The notes beneath the pieces are model-generated. The model had not been told where the DNA came from, ran no database searches, and saw nothing but the letters and a program-made list of their open reading frames with translations. From positions 248,001 to 312,000 of the forward strand of contig JAEHOE010000109.1 in assembly GCA_016858145.1 (NCBI GenBank): a stretch of DNA of 64,000 nucleotides, in the 5' to 3' direction. Made by a program: the position numbers and the translations under genes. This document shows positions 1 to 10,729 of this stretch, piece after piece. Position 1 is the first letter of the stretch; each line of letters opens with the position of its first letter. Source of the DNA: Edaphochlamys debaryana. Taxonomy: Eukaryota > Chlorophyta > Chlorophyceae > Chlamydomonadales.

Positions 1-3000
1 CCCCCGTCGACACCGCCGCCGCCCCTAGCCCCACTGCCGCCGCCCCCTTCCCAGCCTCCTTCCCAACCCTCTCCACCGCCACCGCCCTCCGCCCCTCCGC
101 CCCTGGCCCCCGCACCACCCCCTCCTGAAACCCCTCCGCCGTCGCAGCCAGCGCCGCCAGCCCTACCACCACCATTGCCTCCCCCCGACTCCCCGGCCCC
201 CATGCCCCCCTTCGCCCCATCACCCCCCTCTCCAGAGCCCCCGCCCCCCCTATATCCGCCACCTCTCGCCCCCGCCCCACCGCCACTCGCGCCCCCGCCC
301 CCGCCTGATGCGCCCCCGCCCCCACCTGATGCGCCCCCGCCCCCGCCCGATGCGCCACCGCCGCCCTCGCAGCCGCCATCCCCCGCCCCCGCTGTACCCA
401 CCCGCTCCGCCCCTGGCCCCCCTCCCCCCGTCCCCAGCTCCAGACGCGCCCCCTCCGCCCTCCCCCGACCCCTCCCCGCCCCAAGCGCCCACCCCACCCG
501 CCCCGGCGCCACCCGAGCACCCCTCTCCGCCCGGCCCACCCCTGGCCCCGCCCCTGCCGGAAACCCCACCCGCAGCCCCCAGCCCCTTGCCGCCCGGTCC
601 CCAGCCCCCTGCATACCCAGGGCCTTTGGAACCGCACCCGCCCTCGCCCGAGCCCCTGCCCCCAGGGCCTCCGGCCCTGCCCGCGCCGCCGTTGCCAGAG
701 CCGCTGCCGCCATCACCCGACACGCCGCCGCTGGCTCCCCCACCGCAGCCGCCAGGGCCGCCGACATCACCGCCCGCACCGCCGTTGCCACCGCTGGCGC
801 CGGCCTCGCCGCCCTCACCAGCTCCTGGCCTGCCGCTGCCTCCGTCGCCACCGCTGGCGCCGACCGCACCGCCCTCTCCGCCCCCAAGTCTGCCGGTGCC
901 GCCCCTGCTCCCCGCTCCGCCGCCGGGCCTGCCGCTGCCACCATCGCCCCCTCAGACGCCGTTGTCGCCTCCATCGCCCTTCCCAAGCCTGCCGCTGCCT
1001 CCGTCGCCGCCGCTGGCCCCGCCGCCGCCGCCGCTGCTTCCCGCTCCGCCGCCGGGCCTGCCACTACCGCCATCGCCCCCTCAGACGCCGTTGTCACCTC
1101 CATCGCCCTCCCCAAGCCTGCCGCTGCCTCCGTCGCCGCCGCTGGCCCCGCCGCCGCCGCCGCTGCTTCCCGCTCCGCCGCCTGGTCTGCCGCTTCCGCC
1201 GTCACCGCCCCAGTCGCCGCCGTCGCCCCCGTCACCTTCCCCTGGCCTGCCGCTGCCTCCGTCGCCTCCGCTGGCCCCTCCGTCGCCACCCTTGCTTCCC
1301 TCGCCGCCGCCTGGCCTGCCGCTTCGGCCGTCACCGCCCCAGTCGCCGCCGTCGCCCCCGTCACCTTCCCCTGGCCTGCCGCTGCCTCCGTCGCCGCCGC
1401 TGGCCCCTCCATCGCCACCCTTGCTTCCCTCGCCGCCGCCCGGCCTGCCGCTTCCGCCGTCACCGCCCCAGTCGCCGCCGTCGCCTCCGTCACCTTCCCC
1501 TGGCCTGCCGCTGCCTCCGTCACCGCCTCTAGCCCCTCCGTCGCCACCCTTGCTTCCCTCGCCGCCGCCTGGTCTACCGCTTCTGCCTTCACCGCCCCAG
1601 TCGCCGCCGTCGCCTCCGTCACCTTCCCCTGGCCTGCCGCTGCCTCCGTCGCCTCCGCAGGCCCCTCCGTCGCCACCCTTGCTTCCCTCGCCGCCGCCCG
1701 GCCTGCCGCTTTCGCCGTCACCGCCCCAGTCGCCTCCGTCGCCTCCGTCACCATCCCCTGGCCTGCCGCTGCCTCCGTCACCGCCTCTAGCCCCTCCGTC
1801 GCCACCCTTGCTTCCCTCGCCGCCGCCTGGTCTACCGCTTTCGCCATCACCGCCCCAGTCGCCGCCGTCGCCTCCGTCACCTTCCCCTGGCCTGCCGCTG
1901 CCTCCGTCGCGTCCGCTGGCCCCTCCGTCGCCACCCTTGTTCCCCTCGCCGCCGCCTGGTCTGCCGCTACCGCCGTCACCGCCCCAGTCGCCGCCGTCGC
2001 CTCCGTCACCTTTCCCTGGCCTGCCGGCACCCCCGCTGCCGCCTCTAGCCCCTCCGTCGCCTCCGTCACCCCCCACACCGCCGCCCGGCCTGCCGTCGCC
2101 GCCGTCACCGCCCCAATCACCGCCGTCGCCTCCATTGCCCTCCCCGAGCCAGCCGGCACCCCCGCTGCCGCCTCTAGCCCCGCCGTCGCCTCCGTCACCT
2201 CCCACTCCACCGCCGGGCCTGCCGGTCCCGCCGTCACCGCCCCAGTCACCGCCGTCGCCTCCATCGCCCTCCCCGGGCCTGCCGGCACCCCCGCTGCCGC
2301 CTTTAGCCCCGCCGTCGCCTACGTCACCTCCCACTCCACCTCCCGGCCTGCCGCTCCCGCCGTCACCGCCCCAGTCGCCGCCTTTACCACCAGCGGCGCC
2401 GCCAATGCCCCCATCGCCGCCAACGCCACCGTCAGCGCCACCAGCCATCCCGTCGCCGCCAGCGCCGCCGCCAGCGCTACCCTCGCCGCCGTTGCCGCCC
2501 CTTGGGCCACCATCGCCCCCAACGGCACCGCCAGCTGTCAGCCCCCCTCCTCTCCCGCCAGCCATTCCGTCGCCGCCAATACCACCACTGCCACCTCCCG
2601 CCACACCCTCACAACCCTCGCCTCCAGCGCCGCCGCCAGCCATGCCGCCGCCGGCGTCGCCCCCAGCGCCTCCGCCGGCTGTCCCATCGCCGCCGCCACC
2701 GCCTCTGGCCCCTCCCGCCACACCCTCACCACCCTCGCCTCCAGCGCCGCCGCCAGCCATGCCGCCGCCTGCATCGCCCCCGGCGCCTCCGCCGGCTGTC
2801 CCGTCACCTCCGCCACCGCCTCTGGCCCCTCCAGCCACACCCTCACCACCCTCGCCTCCAGCGCCGCCGCCAGCCATGCCGCCGCCGGCGTCGCCCCCAG
2901 CGCCTCCGCCGGCTGTCCCGTCACCTCCGCCACCGCCTCTGGCCCCTCCCGCCACACCCTCACCGCCCTCGCCTCCAGCGCCGCCGCCGGCCATGCCGCC

Positions 3001-6000
3001 GCCTGCATCGCCCCCGGCGCCTCCGCCGGCCTTGCCGTCACCTCCGCCGCCGCCTCTGGCCCCTCCCGCCACACCCTCACCGCCCTCGCCTCCAGCGCCG
3101 CCGCCGGCCATGCCGCCGCCTGCATCGCCCCCGGCGCCTCCGCCGGCCTTGCCATCACCTCCGCCGCCGCCTCTGGCCCCTCCCGCCACACCCTCACCGC
3201 CCTCGCCTCCAGCGCCGCCGCCGGCCATGCCGTCGCCGGCGTCCCCTCCGGCGCCGCCGCCGGCCTTGCCGTCACCTCCGCCGCCGCCTCTGGCCCCTCC
3301 AGCCACACCCTCACCACCCTCGCCTCCAGCGCCGCCGCCGGCCATGCCGCCGCCGGCGTCCCCTCCGGCACCTCCGCCGGCCTTGCCGTCACCTCCGCCG
3401 CCGCCTCTGGCCCCTCCAGCCACACCCTCACCGCCCTCGCCTCCAGCGCCGCCGCCGGCCATGCCGCCGCCTGCATCGCCCCCGGCGCCTCCGCCGGCCT
3501 TGCCGTCACCTCCGCCGCCGCCTCTGGCCCCTCCCGCCACACCCTCACCGCCCTCGCCTCCAGCGCCGCCGCCGGCCATGCCGCCGCCTGCATCGCCCCC
3601 GGCGCCTCCGCCGGCCTTGCCATCACCTCCGCCGCCGCCTCTGGCCCCTCCCGCCACACCCTCACCGCCCTCGCCTCCAGCGCCGCCGCCGGCCATGCCG
3701 CCGCCTGCATCGCCCCCGGCGCCTCCGCCGACCTTGCCGTCACCTCCGCCGCCGCCTCTGGCCCCTCCCGCCACACCCTCACCGCCCTCGCCTCCAGCGC
3801 CGCCGCCGGCCATGCCGCCGCCTGCATCGCCCCCAGCGCCTCCGCCGGCCTTGCCATCACCTCCGCCGCCGCCTCTGGCCCCTCCCGCCACACCCTCACC
3901 GCCCTCGCCTCCAGCGCCGCCGCCGGCCATGCCGCCGCCGGCGTCCCCTCCGGCGCCGCCGCCGGCCTTGCCGTCACCTCCGCCGCCGCCTCTGGCCCCT
4001 CCAGCCACACCCTCGCCTCCAGCGCCGCCGCCGGCCATGCCGCCGCCGGCGTCCCCTCCGGCACCTCCGCCGGCCTTGCCGTCACCTCCGCCGCCGCCTC
4101 TGGCCCCTCCCGCCACACCCTCACCGCCCTCGCCTCCAGCGCCGCCGCCGGCCATGCCGCCGCCTGCATCGCCCCCGGCGCCTCCGCCGACCTTGCCGTC
4201 ACCTCCGCCGCCGCCTCTGGCCCCTCCCGCCACACCCTCACCGCCCTCGCCTCCAGCGCCGCCGCCGGCCATGCCGCCGCCTGCATCGCCCCCGGCGCCT
4301 CCGCCGGCCTTGCCGTCACCTCCGCCGCCGCCTCTGGCCCCTCCCGCCACACCCTCACCGCCCTCGCCTCCAGCGCCGCCGCCGGCCATGCCGCCGCCTG
4401 CATCGCCCCCGGCGCCTCCGCCGGCCTTGCCGTCACCTCCGCCGCCGCCTCTGGCCCCTCCCGCCACACCCTCACCGCCCTCGCCTCCAGCGCCGCCGCC
4501 GGCCATGCCGCCGCCTGCATCGCCCCCAGCGCCTCCGCCGGCCTTGCCATCACCTCCGCCGCCGCCTCTGGCCCCTCCCGCCACACCCTCACCGCCCTCG
4601 CCTCCAGCGCCGCCGCCGGCCATGCCGCCGCCGGCGTCCCCCCCGGCGCCGCCGCCGGCCTTGCCGTCACCTCCGCCGCCGCCTCTGGCCCCTCCAGCCA
4701 CACCCTCGCCTCCAGCGCCGCCGCCGGCCATGCCGCCGCCGGCGTCCCCTCCGGCACCTCCGCCGGCCTTGCCGTCACCTCCGCCGCCGCCTCTGGCCCC
4801 TCCCGCCACACCCTCACCGCCCTCGCCTCCAGCGCCGCCGCCGGCCATGCCGCCGCCTGCATCGCCCCCGGCGCCTCCGCCGACCTTGCCGTCACCTCCG
4901 CCGCCGCCTCTGGCCCCTCCCGCCACACCCTCACCGCCCTCGCCTCCAGCGCCGCCGCCGGCCATGCCGCCGCCTGCATCGCCCCCGGCGCCTCCGCCGG
5001 CCTTGCCGTCACCTCCGCCGCCGCCTCTGGCCCCTCCCGCCACACCCTCACCGCCCTCGCCTCCAGCGCCGCCGCCGGCCACGCCCCCGCCGGCATCCCC
5101 GCCAGCGCCTCCAGCGCCGCCGCCAGCCCTTCCAACACCACCCGCGCCGCCACCAGCGCCTCCAGCTTTGCCGCCGCCCCCGTCCCCGCCGTCATCACCA
5201 CCAGCAACCCCGTCGCCGCCGCTGCCTCCATCACCGGAAACCTCGGCCCCTCCAACCGCCGCCCCTCCTCAGCCGCCGCTGCCTAGTCCACCGCCTTCTC
5301 TACCGCCGGGCCCCCCCTTGCCTCCCGCACCCCCACCGCTCCCTCCAGCTCCGCCAGCCCCGCCGGCGCAGCCACCCGGTCCCCCAGCCCCACCCCCGGC
5401 TTTCCCGCTCAACGCCCCGCCTCCTGGCCCCCCTACGGCCACCCCGCCCTCTCCGCCCTCGTCACCAGCCCCGCCCATTCCGGCCCCTCCGCCCCCATCC
5501 CCCGCTCCGCCCGCGCCTCCTGCCCCGCTTGTGCCGCCGTCGCCTCCGTCGCCTCCACCGCAGCCGCCGTCGCCGCCGCCGCCAGTGCCGCCCGCGCCGC
5601 CGCCGCCGTCGCCCAACCCACCAATGCCCTTACAGCCTTTACCCTTTGGCGCTGAGTATACCGGGTGAGCGCGCCGACTTGTTTAGACGTTGGGTTCAAC
5701 GCCGATCGAGCTAGGCATGACTCAACTGGAAGCCTGACTCCTGGTCTCTAGCTCGTGATTACCAAGGCTGTCCATCCCCCATAATAGGTGCCCTTGCATG
5801 TGACCAGTACGATCTATCGTTGTTAGGGTAGCAGGCGCAAAATCCCCACACCTCGTGCCGTATATCGCAGGTTCAACGCGGTACCGCTCATGTACACCGA
5901 CCCCAAGCTGCAGGCGAGGCCGGGGGCATGGCCGCTCACTAGGTCTAGCCTTCTGTGCTGTCCTGTTTGGTTCCGTGCCCGTCGCTTTCCATCCCTCGAG

Positions 6001-9000
6001 TACCTCCCACCGCCTCCAACTCCTTGCATGCACGAGCATACCCGGAGGCAACTCATGCAAGCCAATGTGCACCCCGCCCTCTCCTTTCTTGGTTCTCCTT
6101 CGGCCTCCAGGCAACGAGCAGCAACATCGGCCGCTCCATTGATCTCTCGGTGGACGGAATCTCAACCATCCCATCGGCGGCCTTCCTGGCCGCCCTCTAC
6201 ACGCTCGGCTTCCGGACCGGACCGGACTCGACCGGAACGAACCAGACCGCAACCAACCAGACCGGACCGGTCCGGACCGGACCGCGCAAGCGCGCCCTGC
6301 TTGCGGAGGATGCCACGTCAGCTCACGGAGGCATGACTAAGCGGCTCGTCATGCCGGAGTCCGGCGTCCGGTCTGGACCGGACTGGACTGGTCCGGACAG
6401 GGCAGACATGCCCAGCGGCAGGGGACCGGAGGGCCTGTCAGCGGAGCGGCCTGCCGGCTTGCACGCGTCGGAGGCGGCGGCAGGGGGCCGGCGGCAGGCC
6501 GTGGGGACCCTGGGGGAGCCTCCGTCGCCGCCGCTGGCGCCGCCGCCGCCGCCAGAGTGCGTGCCTTGCTCGTCCCTCGTGGAGTCATCCCTGGCTCTGG
6601 GGCTGTGCCAGTACCTGAACCTGGCCAACTGCAGGTGGGGTGGGCACCCTCACGCTCCCCAGGCACCATCTCATACGCCCCCAACTTTGTTTTTGAACGA
6701 CTCCAATGTGTGTGTTGTGCTTCGTCCCTGCAGCGTCATTGCGGTGTCCTGTGTGGACTCGGCGGCGGACCCCGGCGCCTTCCCCCTGCAGCCGCCGGCC
6801 GCGGGGCCCACGGCGGCGGCGGCCGGTCGCTGCCAGTCGGTCATGACGGCATTCTTCAACCTGACGGATGCGGGGCAGGTGGTGAGCGAGGGTTTGCGGG
6901 TTCCAACAGGGCTGGGATGGAGCAGTAGGCTGGGGCGGTCGGGGATTAAGTAAGGTTGAGGGAGTGTGGGGTCGCGGCTGCAAACAGGGCGGGGACTGTA
7001 TGATATGAGAAGTCAGGGCGTGGGGCGGGGGGGGAGGGGAGGGGAGGGAGGGGAGGGAGGGGAGGGGAGGGACGGGCAGGCGGACAGAGGGAGCGGCTTG
7101 GGTGGGGTGCGGATGAGATGAGAATGACGGACTAAAGGCAGGCAGGCTGGGCCTGGTTGGGGACATGCTCGAGGCCTGGATGGCGGCAAAGGCGGCGTCG
7201 ATGTGTGGCGCAGGTGAGGCCAGGGGGTATGAAAGCGCCCATCCTTGCCCCCACCCCACCCCGCTTCCTTATCTTCGCAGGTCGAGCTAAGCCAAGCCCT
7301 GCTAGATGTTCCGGTGGGAAGGGCAGTGCATTAGGGTTCTGACGAGTCGGGGTAGGGCCAAGCTCACATGAAAACTGGGAAAAGCCCCTGCCTGTACCTT
7401 TCTGTCACAAAGCGGGCGTATGCCATGCTGCTTATGCGCGACGCTCCGGTACTGGGCACGCGCCCAGCCCCTTCCCCACCCTCCCTCCCAACCGGACCCC
7501 CAACCGCACGCGCTCGCGCAGGTGGACGTCCCCGGGTTTGGCCCCGCCTCGCCCCCCACCAACGCAGCCACGGACCTCGCCGTCTCATCGCTGCTCAAGT
7601 CACGCGTGGCAAACAACGGCCGCGGCTACGTGCCGGGGTGTGAGTGGGGGCGAGGCGGTCGGGGCGGGGGTTAGGGGGGGGCGGGAGGTGAAAGGGCCGT
7701 GAGGTGCCACACGCCTGGGCGTGCTGCTGCTGCGTGTGGGGTCTGAAGTGTGTGTCCGACTTGACCCGCCCATCTCTCATCACTCCCCTCCTCCGCAGCG
7801 GTTGCCCCCGATGACGTGGGGATCAGCGCGGCGGTGGTGGCCGACGCAGTGTCACGGGCTTTTGGAGTGCCGAGCGACCAGGTGAGGCCCGGGCGGGCGC
7901 AGGAGTGGGCCCAGGATCGGACCCAGGAGTGGGCCCAGGGTTGGGCCCAGCCTCACAACAGGTCACCACTCCACCTGCGCTCGCGGGCGTCTGACCCCCG
8001 CTAGTCCCCTGCATCCCTTTCTAAACCGCTCCCCTTCCCCTCAGGTCAACCTCGTGCCGGTGCTGCCCGACGGCTCCCCTGACGTCGTCATCCCGCCGCC
8101 CAACATCGACGGACCCGCCTTCGACAACACCACCCGGCCCCCTCCGTCGCCCGGGCTGACGCCAAGCCCCGAGCTCAGCTCAACCACGCCGCCGCCGCCA
8201 GCCGCCAGTCCGACATCTTGCAGCCCCAAGATCGGCACCCTTTGTAACGCCGCCGCCGTAGGCGTTATAGTTGGCATCGTGGTGGGCGGGCTGGTAGTCA
8301 TCGCGCTGATCGTATCCGTGATGTTCCTGGCTGTCGGACAGCCGTACAGGAATCGTGCGTCGGACCCCGAGCCCCGCACGAGGGCGCCGCGGCGGCGCAT
8401 GCTGCCGTACAGCTGGGGCGGGGGCGGTCGGATGGATGACGTAATGGCGGTTGAAGGGGGCCCTCCGCAGTTTGACGTGCTTGAAGGGCCGTACGGCGAC
8501 GACGGAATGCAGAGTCGGGCGTACGACCCTTCGGCGATGATGGCGTTCGGCGTGCGGCCTGAGGTGCTGATGGCACAGGTACGGCACGGGTACGGCTGAT
8601 GCGCGGGTAACCCGCGGCAGGGATCAAGGGAGATGCCGTACAACAGCATGAGGCACGCGCCAGGGTAGACGTGCTAAGCACATCGTTGCAGCCGCTCTTG
8701 GTCCCTTTTCACACCTGCTCCCTCCTCCCTCACCCCTCTCCTCATGCAGAGGGGCGCCGGCATGATTGTAGAGAGCAACCGATGGCGCCAGGCCAACCCG
8801 TGAGTCACATGGCCCTTGGGGTTATGCAGTGGACGGGTGCACGACGGTGGGCCATCTTCCATCTTCTCGTCCCCGGTGGTCCCCGCCGTCACCACGCGAC
8901 ACACGCATAGCCGAGTCAGGACCTAGCGGCTTGTTTGGTTTGGATATGAGCCAAGTATACGTATATGTCGGTCTAGAGCTCCCGCGACCCCTTTAACAAG

Positions 9001-10729
9001 CAACGCCGCGCTCACCGCAACACCTCTCTCCGCCACCCTTCCCGCTCCACCAACCTGACCCGGCAACACCCCCCTCCCCATCCACCTCACCCTCTGCCCC
9101 AGCAACGCTCCCTACATGCTGCCAGAAGGCTACGCCGCCCGCGTTCCGCCACTGCGCCCCTCCTGGCCCGGCGGCGGCGCCCTGGCGGGTCAGGATCCAG
9201 GCGACGGCGGCGGCGGCGGCGGCTTCCTGACGCCACTGGCGGCGCCCGGGGCAGTGGCCACGCCGCTCGCACCGGGCGGGGCCTACGTTGGGCCCGGGCA
9301 GCAGAGCAATGCGCTGTTTGCGGGCCCGCCCGGGCCCAGCGGGCCGATGGGCGCGCCGTCGGTTGGGATCAGCATGGCGGGTGGCTCGGCCGGTGGCGCG
9401 GGGCTGGGGCCAGGGCAGGCGGCGGGGGCGGGGCCACCAGTTGGCAGCGCCACGGGGGCTTCCGCCGGCGGTGGGTACCAGGGTGGTGCAGAAGGGTCGG
9501 GTGACGCCGCCGTCAGTCCAACCGGAGCCGGAAGCACTGCCACCAGCCCTGGCGGCGGCCCCGGAGCCGCCACTGCTTCCGCCGCCGGTGCCGCTGGCGC
9601 TGCCAGCGGCGACTTGCAGGGCGGCGCCGCGCCAGCGGCGGCACAGGACGCCGGCGCGGGGCCGTCGGCGCCCCACAAGACGGCGGCGGAGCTGGTCGTC
9701 GACGCTGGCGGCGGCGGCGGCAGCGGCCTGCAGGCCAACCCGACGCTGCGGCGCCCGCCGCCGCTGCCGACTCGCTCCGCCAGCGAAGCCTCCGCGCTGC
9801 AGCGGCGTCTGGCGGCCGGCGGCGACGTGGACCCGTTCGCCGCCGCCGCCGCCAGCGGTGCCGCCATCTACCCGTCGGGGCCGTCGGCGCCTCCGCTGCC
9901 GTCCCGCACTTTCAGTCATAACGCCGCCTGGGGCGCTCTGGGCGCGTCGGGCGCCGCCGGCAGCTCCGCCGCCGCCGCCACGCGCCTGACGGCGCCCCGC
10001 CAGGTCAACCCCGCCTGGGCGGCGCCCGTCGCCGCCCGCAGGGCCCCCTTCCTGCCCTCGTTCATGCGGTCTGCGAGTGACGCTTCGGCCAGCGCCGCCG
10101 CCGGGCCCGGGTACGCGTTCGCGCCTGGCGGCGCCGCCGGCCCGACCCACATGGGCGGGCGCTACGTCGCGGCCGAGCAGGTGGGCTACGGCCCACAGCA
10201 GGCACCGCACGCGGCGCGCCGGTACGAGCTCGGCCGCGTCATGCCCGTCATGGGCCCAGGTGGCGGTTACTACGTACCTGGCGGCGGCGCGGGTGGAGCC
10301 GCCGCCGCCATGGCCCCGCAAGCGATGGCCATGGGTCCCAGGCGGCCCCTGGGGCCCACGCACCAGATGCCGCCTACGTACGCCCTCGGCCTGCCGTACC
10401 GCATGAATCCGTACGGCGGTGGTGTACCGTACGGCAATCCGTACGGGGTCGCGCCGGCAGTGCAGTGGCAGCAGCAGCAGCCGCAGCCGCAGCAGCGGTA
10501 CTATGAGGATCAGCCGTACTACCCCGTCCAGCGCTATACGACTGGTGGCATGACGGGTTGGTATGGTGAGACGCCCGGCGGCGCAGGGTACGACACGATG
10601 TACAGCACCCAGAGCTTGTACGGCAGCATGGGGGGCTACGGCAGTCCTACGGGCTTCGACCCGCGCAATCAGCTTGATCCGCGCTACCAGACGCGCCGTG
10701 GGCCCGGTGGCGGCTACGGGTGGGGATAG
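1..10729 (+). CDS. Giant Pro-rich single-pass membrane glycoprotein (5' end outside window)
   Basis: Exons: <1-5664, 6122-6634 (acceptor could be 6119), 6734-6881, 7281-7313, 7522-7639, 7799-7881, 8045-8578, 8750-8799, 9103-10729; all introns are GT-AG with matching phases. The first exon is almost wholly Pro with Ser/Ala/Leu ([14 protein letters not shown]), as in extracellular hydroxyproline-rich glycoproteins such as pherophorins. A non-repetitive ectodomain with several Cys and two NQT sequons follows (exons 2-7). A strongly hydrophobic stretch of about 28 residues (codons about 8245-8335) followed by Arg-rich sequence looks like a transmembrane helix. The remaining roughly 600 residues form a Gly/Ala/Tyr/Pro/Gln-rich tail, inferred to be cytoplasmic, ending GGGYGWG. 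I recognise no catalytic domain and cannot name the ectodomain. A wall-anchoring or wall-sensing role is inference. The reading frame shifts by one base near 376-393. Confidence 0.8.
1190..2010 (+). repeat. 129-bp coding tandem repeat in Pro-rich exon
   Basis: The start of the unit (cctggcctgccgctt) recurs every 129 bp, for example at about 1310 and 1439. Each unit encodes 43 residues built from [20 protein letters not shown] followed by [10 protein letters not shown] and a [12 protein letters not shown] tail. About six to seven near-identical copies can be read, then more diverged ones to about 2350. The period is a multiple of three, so the frame is kept. Confidence 0.85.
2600..5090 (+). 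repeat. 117-bp coding minisatellite, about 21 copies
   Basis: The 39-residue unit contains [20 protein letters not shown] and then [16 protein letters not shown]. It is repeated about 21 times head to tail. Two units lack 9 bp (three residues), at about 4010 and 4703. These short units and their neighbours are exactly 693 bp apart (six units, one shortened), which shows a higher-order duplication. Copies differ mainly by single substitutions such as AV/AL/TL before PSPP. Confidence 0.9.

Noticed and set aside
1081..5082. Minus-strand 1333-codon Gly-rich open frame opposite the Pro-rich exon
   Set aside because: It is the complement of a CCN-rich repeat and has no stop for compositional reasons. 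It has no splice continuity, whereas the + frame continues into well-supported exons.
2502..5714. Arg/His/Pro-rich + frame overlapping the minisatellite
   Set aside because: Shadow frame of the 117-bp repeat. It does not join the downstream ectodomain exons in phase.
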